Positions 1 through 8,097 of a stretch of DNA of 64,000 nucleotides are shown one piece after another. The notes beneath the pieces were generated by a model that ran no database searches, was not told the origin of the DNA, and saw nothing but the letters and a program-made list of their open reading frames with translations. The translations under genes and the position numbers were made by a program. Numbering within the stretch: the stretch's first letter is position 1; every line of letters begins with the position of its first letter. The DNA lies in the NCBI RefSeq assembly GCF_017874035.1, contig NZ_JAGGKV010000006.1, positions 248,001-312,000 of the forward strand. The letters run 5' to 3'. The stretch is from Paenibacillus aceris (GTDB lineage Bacteria; Bacillota; Bacilli; Paenibacillales; NBRC-103111).

Positions 1-181
1 GAACAACTTTCATATGTAAATAAATCGATTATAAAGGCGGGGCACTACGTTTCTCCAGGCACTGCCATGCACTCCACTAGCTACTTTACTACAACGAGCA
101 AAACCAAAACAACTTATTTTCACTCGTCACCGTTGTAGAAGCCAGAAGAGTGGTAGACACACAAAAAGTGACGGGAGTTGC

Positions 182-215
182 GGTACACCCCAGGGAATCC
201 CTGAAGCTGGGTACC
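182..215. other. Stem-loop downstream of citZ
   Basis: Outer arms GGTAC (182-186) and GTACC (211-215) enclose an inner CAGGGA-A-TCCCTG hairpin (191-203). It lies just after the citZ stop on the minus strand. No good T-run follows directly, so it may be a processing or attenuation structure rather than a simple terminator. I saw no gene in 1-250. Confidence 0.35.
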
Positions 216-250
216 GAACTGCCCGCACCTTGAGCTTACATGTAGGCCAA

Positions 251-1363
251 TTAGCGAGCGCTAATCGGGATGTATTTTTGGTTAACCGGACCTGTGTACT
301 CAGCGCGAGGACGGATCAAACGGTTGTTCTCGTACTGCTCCAATATGTGGGCTGTCCATCCGGATGTACGGCTGATCGCGAAAATTGGTGTGAACAGGTC
401 GCGCGGGATTTCAAGTGTTGTGTAAACAGAAGCTGAATAGAAATCAACGTTCGGTTTCAAACCTTTAAGTCCAGTTACCAGCTCATCTGCTTTAATGGAC
501 ATTTCGTACCATTTCAGATTGCCAGTGAGCTTACCAAGCTCATAAGACATTTTTTGCAAGTGCTTTGCACGAGGATCTCCGTTTTTGTATACACGGTGTC
601 CAAAGCCCATAATTTTGTCTTTACGCTCTAATTTACCATTAATGTAAGGAACTACGTTCTCTACAGTGCCGATCTCTTCTAGCATAGCCATAACCGCCTC
701 ATTCGCACCGCCGTGAAGTGGTCCTTTGAGCGTGCCGATAGCAGAAGTAATACCGGAGTAAATGTCAGTAAGTGTTGCAACTGTTACGCGCGCAGCGAAC
801 GTGGAAGCGTTCAGCTCGTGGTCAGCGTGAAGTACTAACGCTTTGTCCAAAGCTTCAATCGCAACTTTGTCCGGCTCTTTTCCAGTCAATTGGTACAAGA
901 AGTTAGCCGCTACGGATGAATATCCTGGGGAAGCTAACGGTTCTTTACCTTCACGGATACGAGCGAATGCTGCGATGATGCCAGGGATTTGCGCTTGTAA
1001 TTTGATCGCTTTACGAACATTGGATTCTTGGCTCAAGTCGTTTGCTTCATCATCATACAGTGCAAGTGCGGATACTGCTGTACGAAGCGCAGCCATGGAA
1101 TTAACATCTTTCGGGAATGATTTCAACTGGTTGATCACCGCATCGGGCACCTTGCTGTAAGCGTTCAGGTCGCTTTGCAGTTTCTCAAGCTCAGCTTGGG
1201 TAGGCAGTTTGCCGAACCAAAGCAAATAAATAACTTCTTCAAATGTCGCATTTTCCGCGAGGTCATCAATATCAATCCCGCGATATGTCAGCACTCCATC
1301 TACAATGGAGCTAATCGACGAGGTCGTGGCTACAATTCCTTCTAAACCTTTGGTTGCAGTCAT
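251..1363 (-). CDS. citZ: Citrate synthase
   Basis: This enzyme condenses acetyl-CoA and oxaloacetate to citrate in the cytoplasm, the entry step of the TCA cycle. The 370-residue length is normal for the Gram-positive short citrate synthases. The catalytic residues are visible: His217 in GPLHGG, His256 in GFGHRVYKNGDP and Asp307 in NVDFYS. The ATG follows a GGAGAG-type ribosome binding site. It is transcribed leftwards, away from the exopolyphosphatase gene. In Bacillus citZ lies beside icd, mdh and ytvI; here ytvI is still nearby but a polyphosphate pair lies between. A CcpC-like dyad lies just upstream of its promoter. The identity is very secure; whether it also uses propionyl-CoA cannot be told from sequence. 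Confidence 0.96.
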   Translation of the reverse strand: MTATKGLEGIVATTSSISSIVDGVLTYRGIDIDDLAENATFEEVIYLLWFGKLPTQAELEKLQSDLNAYSKVPDAVINQLKSFPKDVNSMAALRTAVSALALYDDEANDLSQESNVRKAIKLQAQIPGIIAAFARIREGKEPLASPGYSSVAANFLYQLTGKEPDKVAIEALDKALVLHADHELNASTFAARVTVATLTDIYSGITSAIGTLKGPLHGGANEAVMAMLEEIGTVENVVPYINGKLERKDKIMGFGHRVYKNGDPRAKHLQKMSYELGKLTGNLKWYEMSIKADELVTGLKGLKPNVDFYSASVYTTLEIPRDLFTPIFAISRTSGWTAHILEQYENNRLIRPRAEYTGPVNQKYIPISAR

Positions 1364-1418
1364 GGGAATCTCTCCTTAGCTACTCTATTAGCAAAAAATT
1401 GCTTTTTTCCTAACCTTA

Positions 1419-1447
1419 ATAATAAAGTATTTTACTCGGTAAGTGAA
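1419..1447 (-). promoter_or_regulatory. Candidate sigma-A promoter of citZ
   Basis: On the minus strand TTCACT (1447-1442) is followed after 17 bases by TATTAT (1424-1419). The start would be about 45 bases upstream of the citZ ATG. The -35 is imperfect, which would fit a regulated promoter. Confidence 0.45.
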
Positions 1448-1458
1448 CAAAAATGGAC

Positions 1459-1473
1459 ATAAAAGTTCATTAT
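1459..1473. promoter_or_regulatory. CcpC-like operator (ATAA-N7-TTAT)
   Basis: The 15-base element has ATAA and TTAT arms exactly seven bases apart. This is the dyad reported for the citrate-sensing LysR regulator CcpC at Bacillus TCA-cycle promoters. It lies about 12 bases upstream of the candidate -35 of citZ. No CcpC gene is in the window, so the assignment is inferred from the motif and its position. Confidence 0.45.
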
Positions 1474-1591
1474 CACTACCATAAAGAATCTTTTTGACAC
1501 AAAAAAGCCATTGATTGTTGCTTTACAACTTGAAACACACGATACAAGTTTTTGTTTATTTCCCCGATTTATGCAACGAATTTGTAAAAGT

Positions 1592-1620
1592 TTGTCGAGA
1601 AGGTCTCCGCTTGATACAAT
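1592..1620 (+). promoter_or_regulatory. Promoter of the exopolyphosphatase gene
   Basis: TTGTCG (1592-1597), a 17-base spacer and TACAAT (1615-1620) form a good sigma-A promoter. A strong AAAGGAG ribosome binding site at 1651-1657 precedes the ATG at 1665. Confidence 0.6.
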
Positions 1621-1664
1621 GTAGGCAAAGCGTCAGTGATTTTCTCGGATAAAGGAGCAAATAC

Positions 1665-3200
1665 ATGAGCAGCGGCACAAAAATCGGCATCATCGATATC
1701 GGGTCCAACTCGATACGGCTCGTGATCTATGAAATCAATGAACTCGGGGCCTACCGCGTTATAAGCGAGCATAAGGATTCCGCCAGACTCAGTGAACGTA
1801 TCGGATACGATGGTAATTTACATAGCAAAGATATTATTTCCATTGTCCCGATTCTATCCCACTACGCACTGCTGTGCCGGGTTCACGAGGTTCAAACGGT
1901 AAGGGCTGTAGCTACTGCTGCCATTCGCAATGCGGCCAATTCAACCGATATTATACGTGTACTTGAAGAACAAACGGGACTGCAGATTGAAGTGTTAAGC
2001 GGCACGGAGGAAGCTCGCTACGGTTATTTAGGCGTGATCAATACCATTGACATTCGGGACGCTCTCATCATTGATATTGGCGGTGGCAGCACAGAGGTTA
2101 CTTTACTGCGAAACCGCACGCTGGTGAACAGTGTTTCCTTTCCCTTCGGGGCTGTAAACACAACCCGCCAATTTATGAAAAATGCGAATCTGACCGAGCA
2201 GGAGACGGTGGATATTCGCCGCATGGTAGAAGAGGCGATTACCGCTCATCCCTGGATTACCCAATCTCCAAATCTGCCGATGATCGGGCTTGGCGGTACG
2301 ATTCGTACACTGGGCAAAATGAGTCAAAAACGCGCTAAATATTCCCTCCCGCTTGCCCATAATTACGAACTGAAGCCTGGAGAGCTTCGTTCATTCGTTA
2401 CTTTGCTGTCTTCGCTTCCCATCGAAAAAAGAAGGAAAATAGACGGTCTCTCCAAAGAACGCTCCGATATTATCGTTCCGGGTCTGATTATTTTAGACAC
2501 CTTATTTCAAGCTGCTAATGCCTCTCAGTGTATTATCAGCGGATCCGGACTTCGCGATGGCCTGTTTTTCGAGACATTTAATCCCAAACAGCCGATCAAC
2601 CAGGACGTCCTGGAATCCAGTATTCATAATTTACTGTCCCTTCACCCCAATGGAGCTGAAAAGCATGTTAGGCGTGTCGATCAATTAGCTATGCAGCTTT
2701 ATGGCAAACTTGCAGCTCATTCTGATCTTGAAGTGGGCTGTCAGCGGTATTTGCATACTGCCGCCCTCCTGCATCGGATCGGCGTCAGCGTCCATTATTA
2801 TCAATATCTGAAGCACACGCAGTACATGATAGCGAATGCCCGCATCGACGGTCTTACGCATCGGGAAATCGTGATCTGTTCTCTCATTGCTACATTTAAA
2901 ACAAAAAGCCGGACTCATCAGCAAGCCCTTGCATTCAAGGACATACTGAAAGAATCCGACGAGCCGTTAATTGTGAAGTTAGGCACACTCCTGAAGCTGG
3001 CGATTGCCTTGGATCATAGTGAGACGCAACCTGTTCACGAGCTGGTCGTAACACGTTCCGAAACGTCCCTGACCCTCAAACTGCTTTGTGTTCACAACCC
3101 GATTCTAGAGTTAAAGGAACTCGCAGCCATTACCAAAGAATTCGAAAAAACATGGGGGCTCAAGCTTAAGACTCAAGCCGGAGTTTTTTCCAAGAAGTAA
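1665..3200 (+). CDS. ppx: Exopolyphosphatase / Ppx-GppA family phosphatase
   Basis: The predicted enzyme releases orthophosphate from inorganic polyphosphate, or hydrolyses pppGpp to ppGpp. The N-terminal two-thirds is the actin-like ASKHA fold: DIGSNSIRLV near residue 7, GGGSTE near 143, and GLGGTIRTLG near 208. The C-terminal third contains LHTAALLHRIG, as in the HD-like domain of long Ppx proteins. At 511 residues it is full length. It converges on ppk and the two 3' ends overlap by 35 bases, so polymer synthesis and breakdown are encoded face to face. Ppx and GppA activities are hard to separate by sequence; the ppk neighbour favours polyphosphate as substrate. Confidence 0.88.
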   Translation: MSSGTKIGIIDIGSNSIRLVIYEINELGAYRVISEHKDSARLSERIGYDGNLHSKDIISIVPILSHYALLCRVHEVQTVRAVATAAIRNAANSTDIIRVLEEQTGLQIEVLSGTEEARYGYLGVINTIDIRDALIIDIGGGSTEVTLLRNRTLVNSVSFPFGAVNTTRQFMKNANLTEQETVDIRRMVEEAITAHPWITQSPNLPMIGLGGTIRTLGKMSQKRAKYSLPLAHNYELKPGELRSFVTLLSSLPIEKRRKIDGLSKERSDIIVPGLIILDTLFQAANASQCIISGSGLRDGLFFETFNPKQPINQDVLESSIHNLLSLHPNGAEKHVRRVDQLAMQLYGKLAAHSDLEVGCQRYLHTAALLHRIGVSVHYYQYLKHTQYMIANARIDGLTHREIVICSLIATFKTKSRTHQQALAFKDILKESDEPLIVKLGTLLKLAIALDHSETQPVHELVVTRSETSLTLKLLCVHNPILELKELAAITKEFEKTWGLKLKTQAGVFSKK

Positions 3201-5289
3201 TTTTCATCGCCTCGAACTGGCTCCGATAAGGGGTCAGTTCATTTTTTATGCGGGTGTACATCCCGTTTGACATAAGCTCCCTTGCCTTGACATTGTCATT
3301 CAAACTGACGTTCAGAATCGAAATCATCATCTTCTTCATTTGCGGATCAATAACCGGACACATCAGTTCAATGCGACGTGTCAAATTCCGTGTCATCCAA
3401 TCAGCGGATGATAAATAAACATCGACCAGACCGCCATTTTGGAAATAGTAAATCCGTGAATGCTCCAGGAATCTGTCTACGATACTCCGTACCGTAATAT
3501 TCTCGCTTAGCCCCGGAACGCCTGGACGCAAGCAGCATACGCCGCGAATAATCAATTCAATCTTCACGCCCGCTTGTGACGCTGCGTACAATGCATCCAC
3601 CATTTCTTGATTCGATAAGGAGTTCATTTTGGCAATGATCTTGGCTGGTTTGCCTGCTTTGGCATGCTCCGCTTCTCTGGCAATCAGCTCAAAGAGCTTA
3701 TCCTTTAAATCCGTTGGAGCTACAGCAAACGACTGCCAATCATGCGGCGCTGAGTAGCCAGTAATTTCGTTGAACAATGCCGAGGCATCCTCTCCAATGA
3801 CACTGTTGGAGGTGAAAAGTCCCACGTCCGTATACAGCCGAGCCGTTATGTCGTTGTAGTTTCCTGTCCCTACGTGAACATAACGCCGCAGCATATTTTC
3901 TTCTTGGCGTACAACTAAGGTGATTTTGGCATGTGTTTTGAGGCCGACAAGGCCATAGACGACGTGGCAGCCTGACTTTTCAAGCATTCTCGCCCAGGCG
4001 ATGTTCCGCTCTTCATCGAATCGTGCCTTCAACTCCACGACAACCGTAACCTGTTTGCCGGATTCCGCGGCTCTCGCCAGCGATTGAATAATCGGCGAAT
4101 TTCCGCTCGCCCGGTACAGCGTCATTTTGATGGCAAGCACTTTAGGATCATATGCCGCGTGGACAATAAAATCCGTTACAGCGTCGAACGTTTCATAAGG
4201 GTGATGAACGAGAACGTCCTTTTGCTTCAGCACATCAAAGAAATCATTCGTATCCTCGAATTCAATGGGATATTTGGCGTTTACCCGCGGATAACGAAGA
4301 TTTTCAAAACCGTTAAGTGTATTGCCCAGCTTCATAAAATAGGTAATATCCAGCGGTCCGTCAATTTCGAAGGTTTGCTCTTCAATCTCGAACTCATCCT
4401 GCAGTTGGGCAAGAGCATAGGGATGAATCCCCTCTTGCACTTCAAGCCGTACAGGAGAACCCCAACGTCTGCGTCTTAGCTCCTTCTCGATCTCTTCAAG
4501 CAGATCCTCCGCTCCTTCCTCATTGAGCGTTAAATCGGCATTACGGGTCACGCGAAAACCATGAACAGAAATCGGAATATAACCACTGAACAACGATTGT
4601 ATATGGTGCTCCATTAATTCTTCAAGAAGAATAAACTCTTGCTTTTTACTATTGGTTCGTGTCGGTACGGAAATATATCGGGATAAATTGCTAGGAACTT
4701 GGACGATTGCAAAATAAGGCTCATCATCCGGGTCATCTCCTTCTCTAAGCAGAAGGACGGCCAAATAGACCGAATGATTATGTACAAGAGGAAACGGCCT
4801 GCTTTGATCCACAGCCATCGGGGTTAGTACAGGAAAAATAATATCATGGTAATACTCATCCATGGCTTTCTTCTGACTCGTATTCAAATCCTCATATTCG
4901 GTGAATACAATGCCTTCTTTCGTCAACAATCTCGTGACTTCACGATATGTTTTGTACTGTTCGCTCACCATTTTGGATGTGCGCTTCATAATTCGTTTAA
5001 TTAGCCCAGCTGGCGTGTACCCGGTGAAATCTTTTTTGTTATACCCAGCCTTAATTTGATCCTTGAGCCCTGCAACACGAACACTCATGAATTCGTCGAG
5101 ATTGCTAGATACGATGGCCAGAAATTTCACACGCTCAAGCAGTGGAGTGCTTGGATCTTGGGCTTCCTCCAGAACACGCCAATTGAATTCGATCCAGCTT
5201 AAATCGCGGTTTAAGTACTTGGTCGAAATCTCTTTATGTTCCTTGAGCTCTTTAACTTCTTTCAGATCGGGTTCTCGCGCAATACTCAT
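3166..5289 (-). CDS. ppk: Polyphosphate kinase (Ppk1)
   Basis: Ppk1 reversibly transfers the ATP gamma-phosphate onto long-chain polyphosphate. The protein has the usual length (707 residues) and the expected order: N-terminal helical domain beginning YLNRDLSWIEFN (residues 25-36), head domain, then two phospholipase-D-like catalytic domains. The autophosphorylated histidine is His453 in GLKTHAKITLVVR, followed by the conserved YVHVGTGNYND segment. The start is supported by a GGAGG site eight bases upstream. Its last codons overlap the end of the convergent exopolyphosphatase gene, so antisense effects between the two messages are possible. No Pho box was recognised in the short upstream region. 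Confident by motif content. Confidence 0.95.
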   Translation of the reverse strand: MSIAREPDLKEVKELKEHKEISTKYLNRDLSWIEFNWRVLEEAQDPSTPLLERVKFLAIVSSNLDEFMSVRVAGLKDQIKAGYNKKDFTGYTPAGLIKRIMKRTSKMVSEQYKTYREVTRLLTKEGIVFTEYEDLNTSQKKAMDEYYHDIIFPVLTPMAVDQSRPFPLVHNHSVYLAVLLLREGDDPDDEPYFAIVQVPSNLSRYISVPTRTNSKKQEFILLEELMEHHIQSLFSGYIPISVHGFRVTRNADLTLNEEGAEDLLEEIEKELRRRRWGSPVRLEVQEGIHPYALAQLQDEFEIEEQTFEIDGPLDITYFMKLGNTLNGFENLRYPRVNAKYPIEFEDTNDFFDVLKQKDVLVHHPYETFDAVTDFIVHAAYDPKVLAIKMTLYRASGNSPIIQSLARAAESGKQVTVVVELKARFDEERNIAWARMLEKSGCHVVYGLVGLKTHAKITLVVRQEENMLRRYVHVGTGNYNDITARLYTDVGLFTSNSVIGEDASALFNEITGYSAPHDWQSFAVAPTDLKDKLFELIAREAEHAKAGKPAKIIAKMNSLSNQEMVDALYAASQAGVKIELIIRGVCCLRPGVPGLSENITVRSIVDRFLEHSRIYYFQNGGLVDVYLSSADWMTRNLTRRIELMCPVIDPQMKKMMISILNVSLNDNVKARELMSNGMYTRIKNELTPYRSQFEAMKITSWKKLRLES

Positions 5290-5385
5290 AAAGCCTCCAA
5301 TTAGATTATCTAGTTTATGACTTCATTGTACTATGTGGCCGGAATGCCGACAATGCAGACCCCCCTTTTCAATTATATGAAGATT

Positions 5386-5414
5386 TTGTAAAGGAATGTT
5401 CGTTTCCGTATTTA
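5386..5414 (+). promoter_or_regulatory. Candidate promoter of ytvI
   Basis: TTGTAA (5386-5391), 17 bases, TATTTA (5409-5414). A small palindrome CCATG-TT-CATGG follows at 5416-5427, near the expected transcription start. Weak -10, so only moderate support. Confidence 0.35.
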
Positions 5415-5464
5415 TCCATGTTCATGGTACAATACAAAGAACTGAACCAAGGAGAGAAAAAACG

Positions 5465-6601
5465 ATGGGAATCCTGAATCCGCGCTTAGTTCACCAGATT
5501 TTCAGGGGCATTTGGGTGGCTTTGATCATCGCTGGAATCGCCTACGCTTTCTACTACGTAATTCCACTTATATATCCATTTATTTTTGGCTGGATTTTAG
5601 CGCTTATGCTCAACCCGCTTGTGAACTTCTTCCAATTCAAATTGAAGTTTCCGCGTTGGCTTGCCGTTACTTTATCCATGCTCATATTTTTAGCAGCCAT
5701 GGTTACTGCCATTACGCTGCTTGTCGCTAATATCGTTGTGGAATTAGGATCTCTTGCCGACACCCTGCAGCTCCAGATCAACCGATGGGTGGAACAATTC
5801 AATGTGTTCATCAATTCAACGGCTTTCCAGAACTGGATTGAGAAAATCAATGAGTTTTTCGAAAATAATCCCAAATATCAGGAGACCGTTAACAATAACC
5901 TTTCTTCCACAGCAGGCTCAATTGCAGATGTCAGTAAGTTTGTGATTAGCTACGTATTTGACACACTGAAACGTTTTCTAACTTCACTGCCGAATATTGC
6001 GACGATTACGATCATCGTCATGCTTGCTACCTTTTTTATAAGCAAAGACTGGTATCAGCTCATCAAAAGGTACAAAGGCATCTTCTCCGATATGATTGTG
6101 AAGACCACGCAATTGATCCGAAACGATTTGCAAAAGGCGTTATTTGGCTATTTGCGCGCACAGCTTATTCTGGTCTCTCTGACAGCGCTGGTCGTTATTA
6201 TTGGACTGCTCGTTCTGCGCGTTGACTATGCCATTACGATCGGCTTGTTAACGGGTTTGGCGGATTTGATGCCTTATTTGGGAACTGGCGCGGTTATGGT
6301 GCCGTGGATCCTGTACGTGTTTTTCGCACAAGGTAATCTTTTCCTCGGGATTGGACTCAGCATTCTGTATGGCGTCATCGTGATTGCCAGACAGATCATG
6401 GAGCCTAAAGTACTCGCTTCCTCCGTCGGACTCGATCCTCTGGCCACCTTAATCGCAATGTTCGTCGGGTTGAAGCTGTTCGGACTTCTAGGGCTCATTA
6501 TTGGCCCTGTGTCACTTATTCTTATTTCTGCTTTTTACAGAGCACGAATCTTCCATGATATCGCCACTTACATACAAAAAGGCTCGGCACCTCCGGAATA
6601 A
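5465..6601 (+). CDS. ytvI: AI-2E family transporter, sporulation membrane protein YtvI
   Basis: This is a polytopic membrane protein of the AI-2E/PerM permease family. In Bacillus the orthologue YtvI is counted among sporulation integral membrane proteins and lies next to citZ and fxsA, as here. I chose the ATG at 5465 (MGILNPRLVHQ) because AAGGAGAG lies just upstream; an in-frame ATG at 5396 has no such site. The 378 residues include about seven hydrophobic segments: two pairs near the N-terminus, one before the KDWYQLIKRY region, and several in the C-terminal half, where the family-typical DLMPYLGTG occurs. The transported substrate is unknown. A second family member is encoded at 39645-40691. 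Confidence 0.85.
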   Translation: MGILNPRLVHQIFRGIWVALIIAGIAYAFYYVIPLIYPFIFGWILALMLNPLVNFFQFKLKFPRWLAVTLSMLIFLAAMVTAITLLVANIVVELGSLADTLQLQINRWVEQFNVFINSTAFQNWIEKINEFFENNPKYQETVNNNLSSTAGSIADVSKFVISYVFDTLKRFLTSLPNIATITIIVMLATFFISKDWYQLIKRYKGIFSDMIVKTTQLIRNDLQKALFGYLRAQLILVSLTALVVIIGLLVLRVDYAITIGLLTGLADLMPYLGTGAVMVPWILYVFFAQGNLFLGIGLSILYGVIVIARQIMEPKVLASSVGLDPLATLIAMFVGLKLFGLLGLIIGPVSLILISAFYRARIFHDIATYIQKGSAPPE

Positions 6602-6619
6602 GGGGGACCGAGCCTTTTT
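6576..6619. terminator. Bidirectional terminator between ytvI and fxsA
   Basis: AAAAAGGCTCGG (6576-6587) pairs with CCGAGCCTTTTT (6608-6619). The stem overlaps the ytvI stop codon and serves both convergent genes. Confidence 0.85.
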
Positions 6620-6645
6620 GGGGTTCCTTTGCATGGAACATAGTC

Positions 6646-7041
6646 TTATCTGCGATTAATCCAATGAATGTTGCCTTTGCCAATTTGTCTTTGTATCAAT
6701 GCGAGCAGCATGACCTTGAAAATCGGCCTCGTATACGGAAAAACAAGGAGAAACCCGAAGATATCTGTGATAAAACCTGGTGTAATTAATAAGATACCGC
6801 CGAGGAAAATACAAATGCCATCCAATAAATGCTGAGCCGGCAACTGCCCTTGTGACCACTCAAACCGAGCGTACTCCAACACTTTGCGTCCTTCTCTTTT
6901 GGCGAAATAAGCACCAAGGAAGCCGCTTAGAATAACAAGAGCAAATGTTGTCCAGCCGCCCACAAAATGCCCCATCATAATAAGAAAGGAAATTTCTATG
7001 GCAGGCACAAGAATAAAAATGGCAAGAATGATACGCAACAT
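6646..7041 (-). CDS. fxsA: FxsA family membrane protein
   Basis: This 131-residue protein has the FxsA/YtwI pattern. An N-terminal pair of hydrophobic segments carries the charged residue of VPAIEISFLI and then WTTFALVILSG. A GILLITPGFITD motif follows, then a third hydrophobic stretch. FxsA of E. coli was named for suppressing phage T7 exclusion by the F plasmid. In Bacillus the gene (ytwI) is part of the pyk-ytvI-citZ neighbourhood, which is conserved here. The ATG has AAAGGGG nearby. Cellular role in Firmicutes is unknown. It is 13 bases downstream of the thioesterase gene and probably cotranscribed with it. Confidence 0.85.
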   Translation of the reverse strand: MLRIILAIFILVPAIEISFLIMMGHFVGGWTTFALVILSGFLGAYFAKREGRKVLEYARFEWSQGQLPAQHLLDGICIFLGGILLITPGFITDIFGFLLVFPYTRPIFKVMLLALIQRQIGKGNIHWINRR

Positions 7042-7054
7042 AATCCCATCCCCT

Positions 7055-7507
7055 TTAAGAGTACTCAGATAACAGCTGCCACAATTCCGGCGCTTCCTTC
7101 TCTATACGTACTGGCTTCCAAGAAGGATTCACCCAAACATGCCGCGTGGTTCCCGTTACAAGCAATTCTCCTTCTTTGTCCGCTGATGAAGTTGTCAATT
7201 CTTCGTTAATCTTCCTGATTTCATAAGCAAAATGGAGCCGGACCGAGCTCATTTCAAGCACTCGCGTGTTAATACTTACCAAATCGTCATAACGAGCCGG
7301 CTTCTTAAACTTAACCTCCGCCTCGACGACAGGAAGCAATAGGCCTTTATGCTCAATGCTGCGGTAAGAGTAGCCTAGCTCCCTGATCAGCTCTGTTCGT
7401 CCAATTTCGAACCAGTTCAAATAATTGGCGTGGTACACAACGCCCATTTGATCTGTTTCGGCATACCTCACGCGCAGTTGGTGCTGATACCAGCGTTCCT
7501 CATTCAT
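7055..7507 (-). CDS. Acyl-CoA thioesterase, YbgC/FadM type
   Basis: The protein is a single hotdog-fold thioesterase of 150 residues. The signature of the 4-hydroxybenzoyl-CoA/YbgC group is clear: RVRYAETDQMGVVYHANYLNWFE at residues 9-31, in which Asp18 is the expected catalytic residue. It probably hydrolyses short or medium acyl-CoAs. The start at 7507 has a GGGAGGC site. It lies directly upstream of fxsA, and the downstream acetyl-CoA carboxylase genes may reflect a loose lipid theme. The exact substrate cannot be inferred. Confidence 0.85.
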   Translation of the reverse strand: MNEERWYQHQLRVRYAETDQMGVVYHANYLNWFEIGRTELIRELGYSYRSIEHKGLLLPVVEAEVKFKKPARYDDLVSINTRVLEMSSVRLHFAYEIRKINEELTTSSADKEGELLVTGTTRHVWVNPSWKPVRIEKEAPELWQLLSEYS

Positions 7508-8035
7508 GTTATTGCAAGCCTCCCATGGACAAAGTATTGCGTTTAGTATAACACAGTGAAGGGAGGAACTCCCTTCGAGCGGTGCTGCGTGGGGGGAGAG
7601 CTAGGGTGCCCTGGAGGGGCAGGGCAGGGCACAAGGCGACAGGCCGCGGCGTCACTAGCGCCGCACAGGGCAACAGCCCGCGGCGTTACTGGGCATCGCA
7701 CAGGGAGCGAGGCTAAGGTGAGGCGTGGATATGGGAAGACAACATTCTTTACCGTCCCTTTTAGTTAAAAGGGACCTTGAGTCCGCTATTTAGGCGAAAG
7801 CAGCCAAAATCTAATCAAAAGCGGAACTACAGGGTCTTATGTGCCCCCAAAGCCACAATATTGAGCCAAACTTCCAAAATAGCGGACCACCGTTCCCCTC
7901 AACCTCCTAAAAGTCCGCTTTTACATAAAATAGCGGATCCTAGTTGTCACAAGCGACTTAATGTGCTAATAAACAAGAAAGCCCAGCGATGATAGACCTT
8001 TCGTTCATCCCCATTTTTGGTGAGCATCGATCGCC
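7508..8035. other. Long intergenic region without a credible gene
   Basis: About 530 bases between the thioesterase and pyruvate kinase genes. The first part (about 7560-7720) is GC-rich and repetitive. The second part carries five copies of an AGCGGA core in alternating orientation. Short open frames exist on the plus strand, but they lack ribosome binding sites and have arbitrary composition. I regard the stretch as non-coding or decayed repeat DNA. Confidence 0.6.
7781..7940. repeat. Dispersed AGCGGA-core repeat cluster
   Basis: The elements are GTCCGCTATTT (7781-7791, reverse), AAAAGCGGAAC (7817-7827), AAATAGCGGACC (7877-7888), AAGTCCGCTTTT (7911-7922, reverse) and AAATAGCGGATCC (7928-7940). 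Spacing is irregular, so this is not a CRISPR array. It resembles the remains of a dispersed intergenic repeat family. Confidence 0.5.
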
Positions 8036-8087
8036 AAAAAAAGAGGCCTTCCAGAAGGTCTTTTCAGAACCTCATGGCTAGCCTCTT
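8036..8087 (-). terminator. Terminator of the acc-pyk operon
   Basis: On the minus strand AAGAGGC (8087-8081) pairs with GCCTCTT (8047-8041), with an inner GGT-CT/AGACC stem, followed by a run of seven T. It directly follows the pyk stop. Confidence 0.75.
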
Positions 8088-8097
8088 CGTTATTAGC

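Noticed and set aside
7781..7940. Possible CRISPR array from repeated AGCGGA elements
   Set aside because: Repeat units are short, in both orientations and irregularly spaced, with no spacers of equal length and no cas genes.
7556..7992. Two short plus-strand frames in the intergenic region (7556-7768 and 7777-7992)
   Set aside because: No convincing ribosome site or protein-like pattern; they follow the repeats and the GC-rich block.
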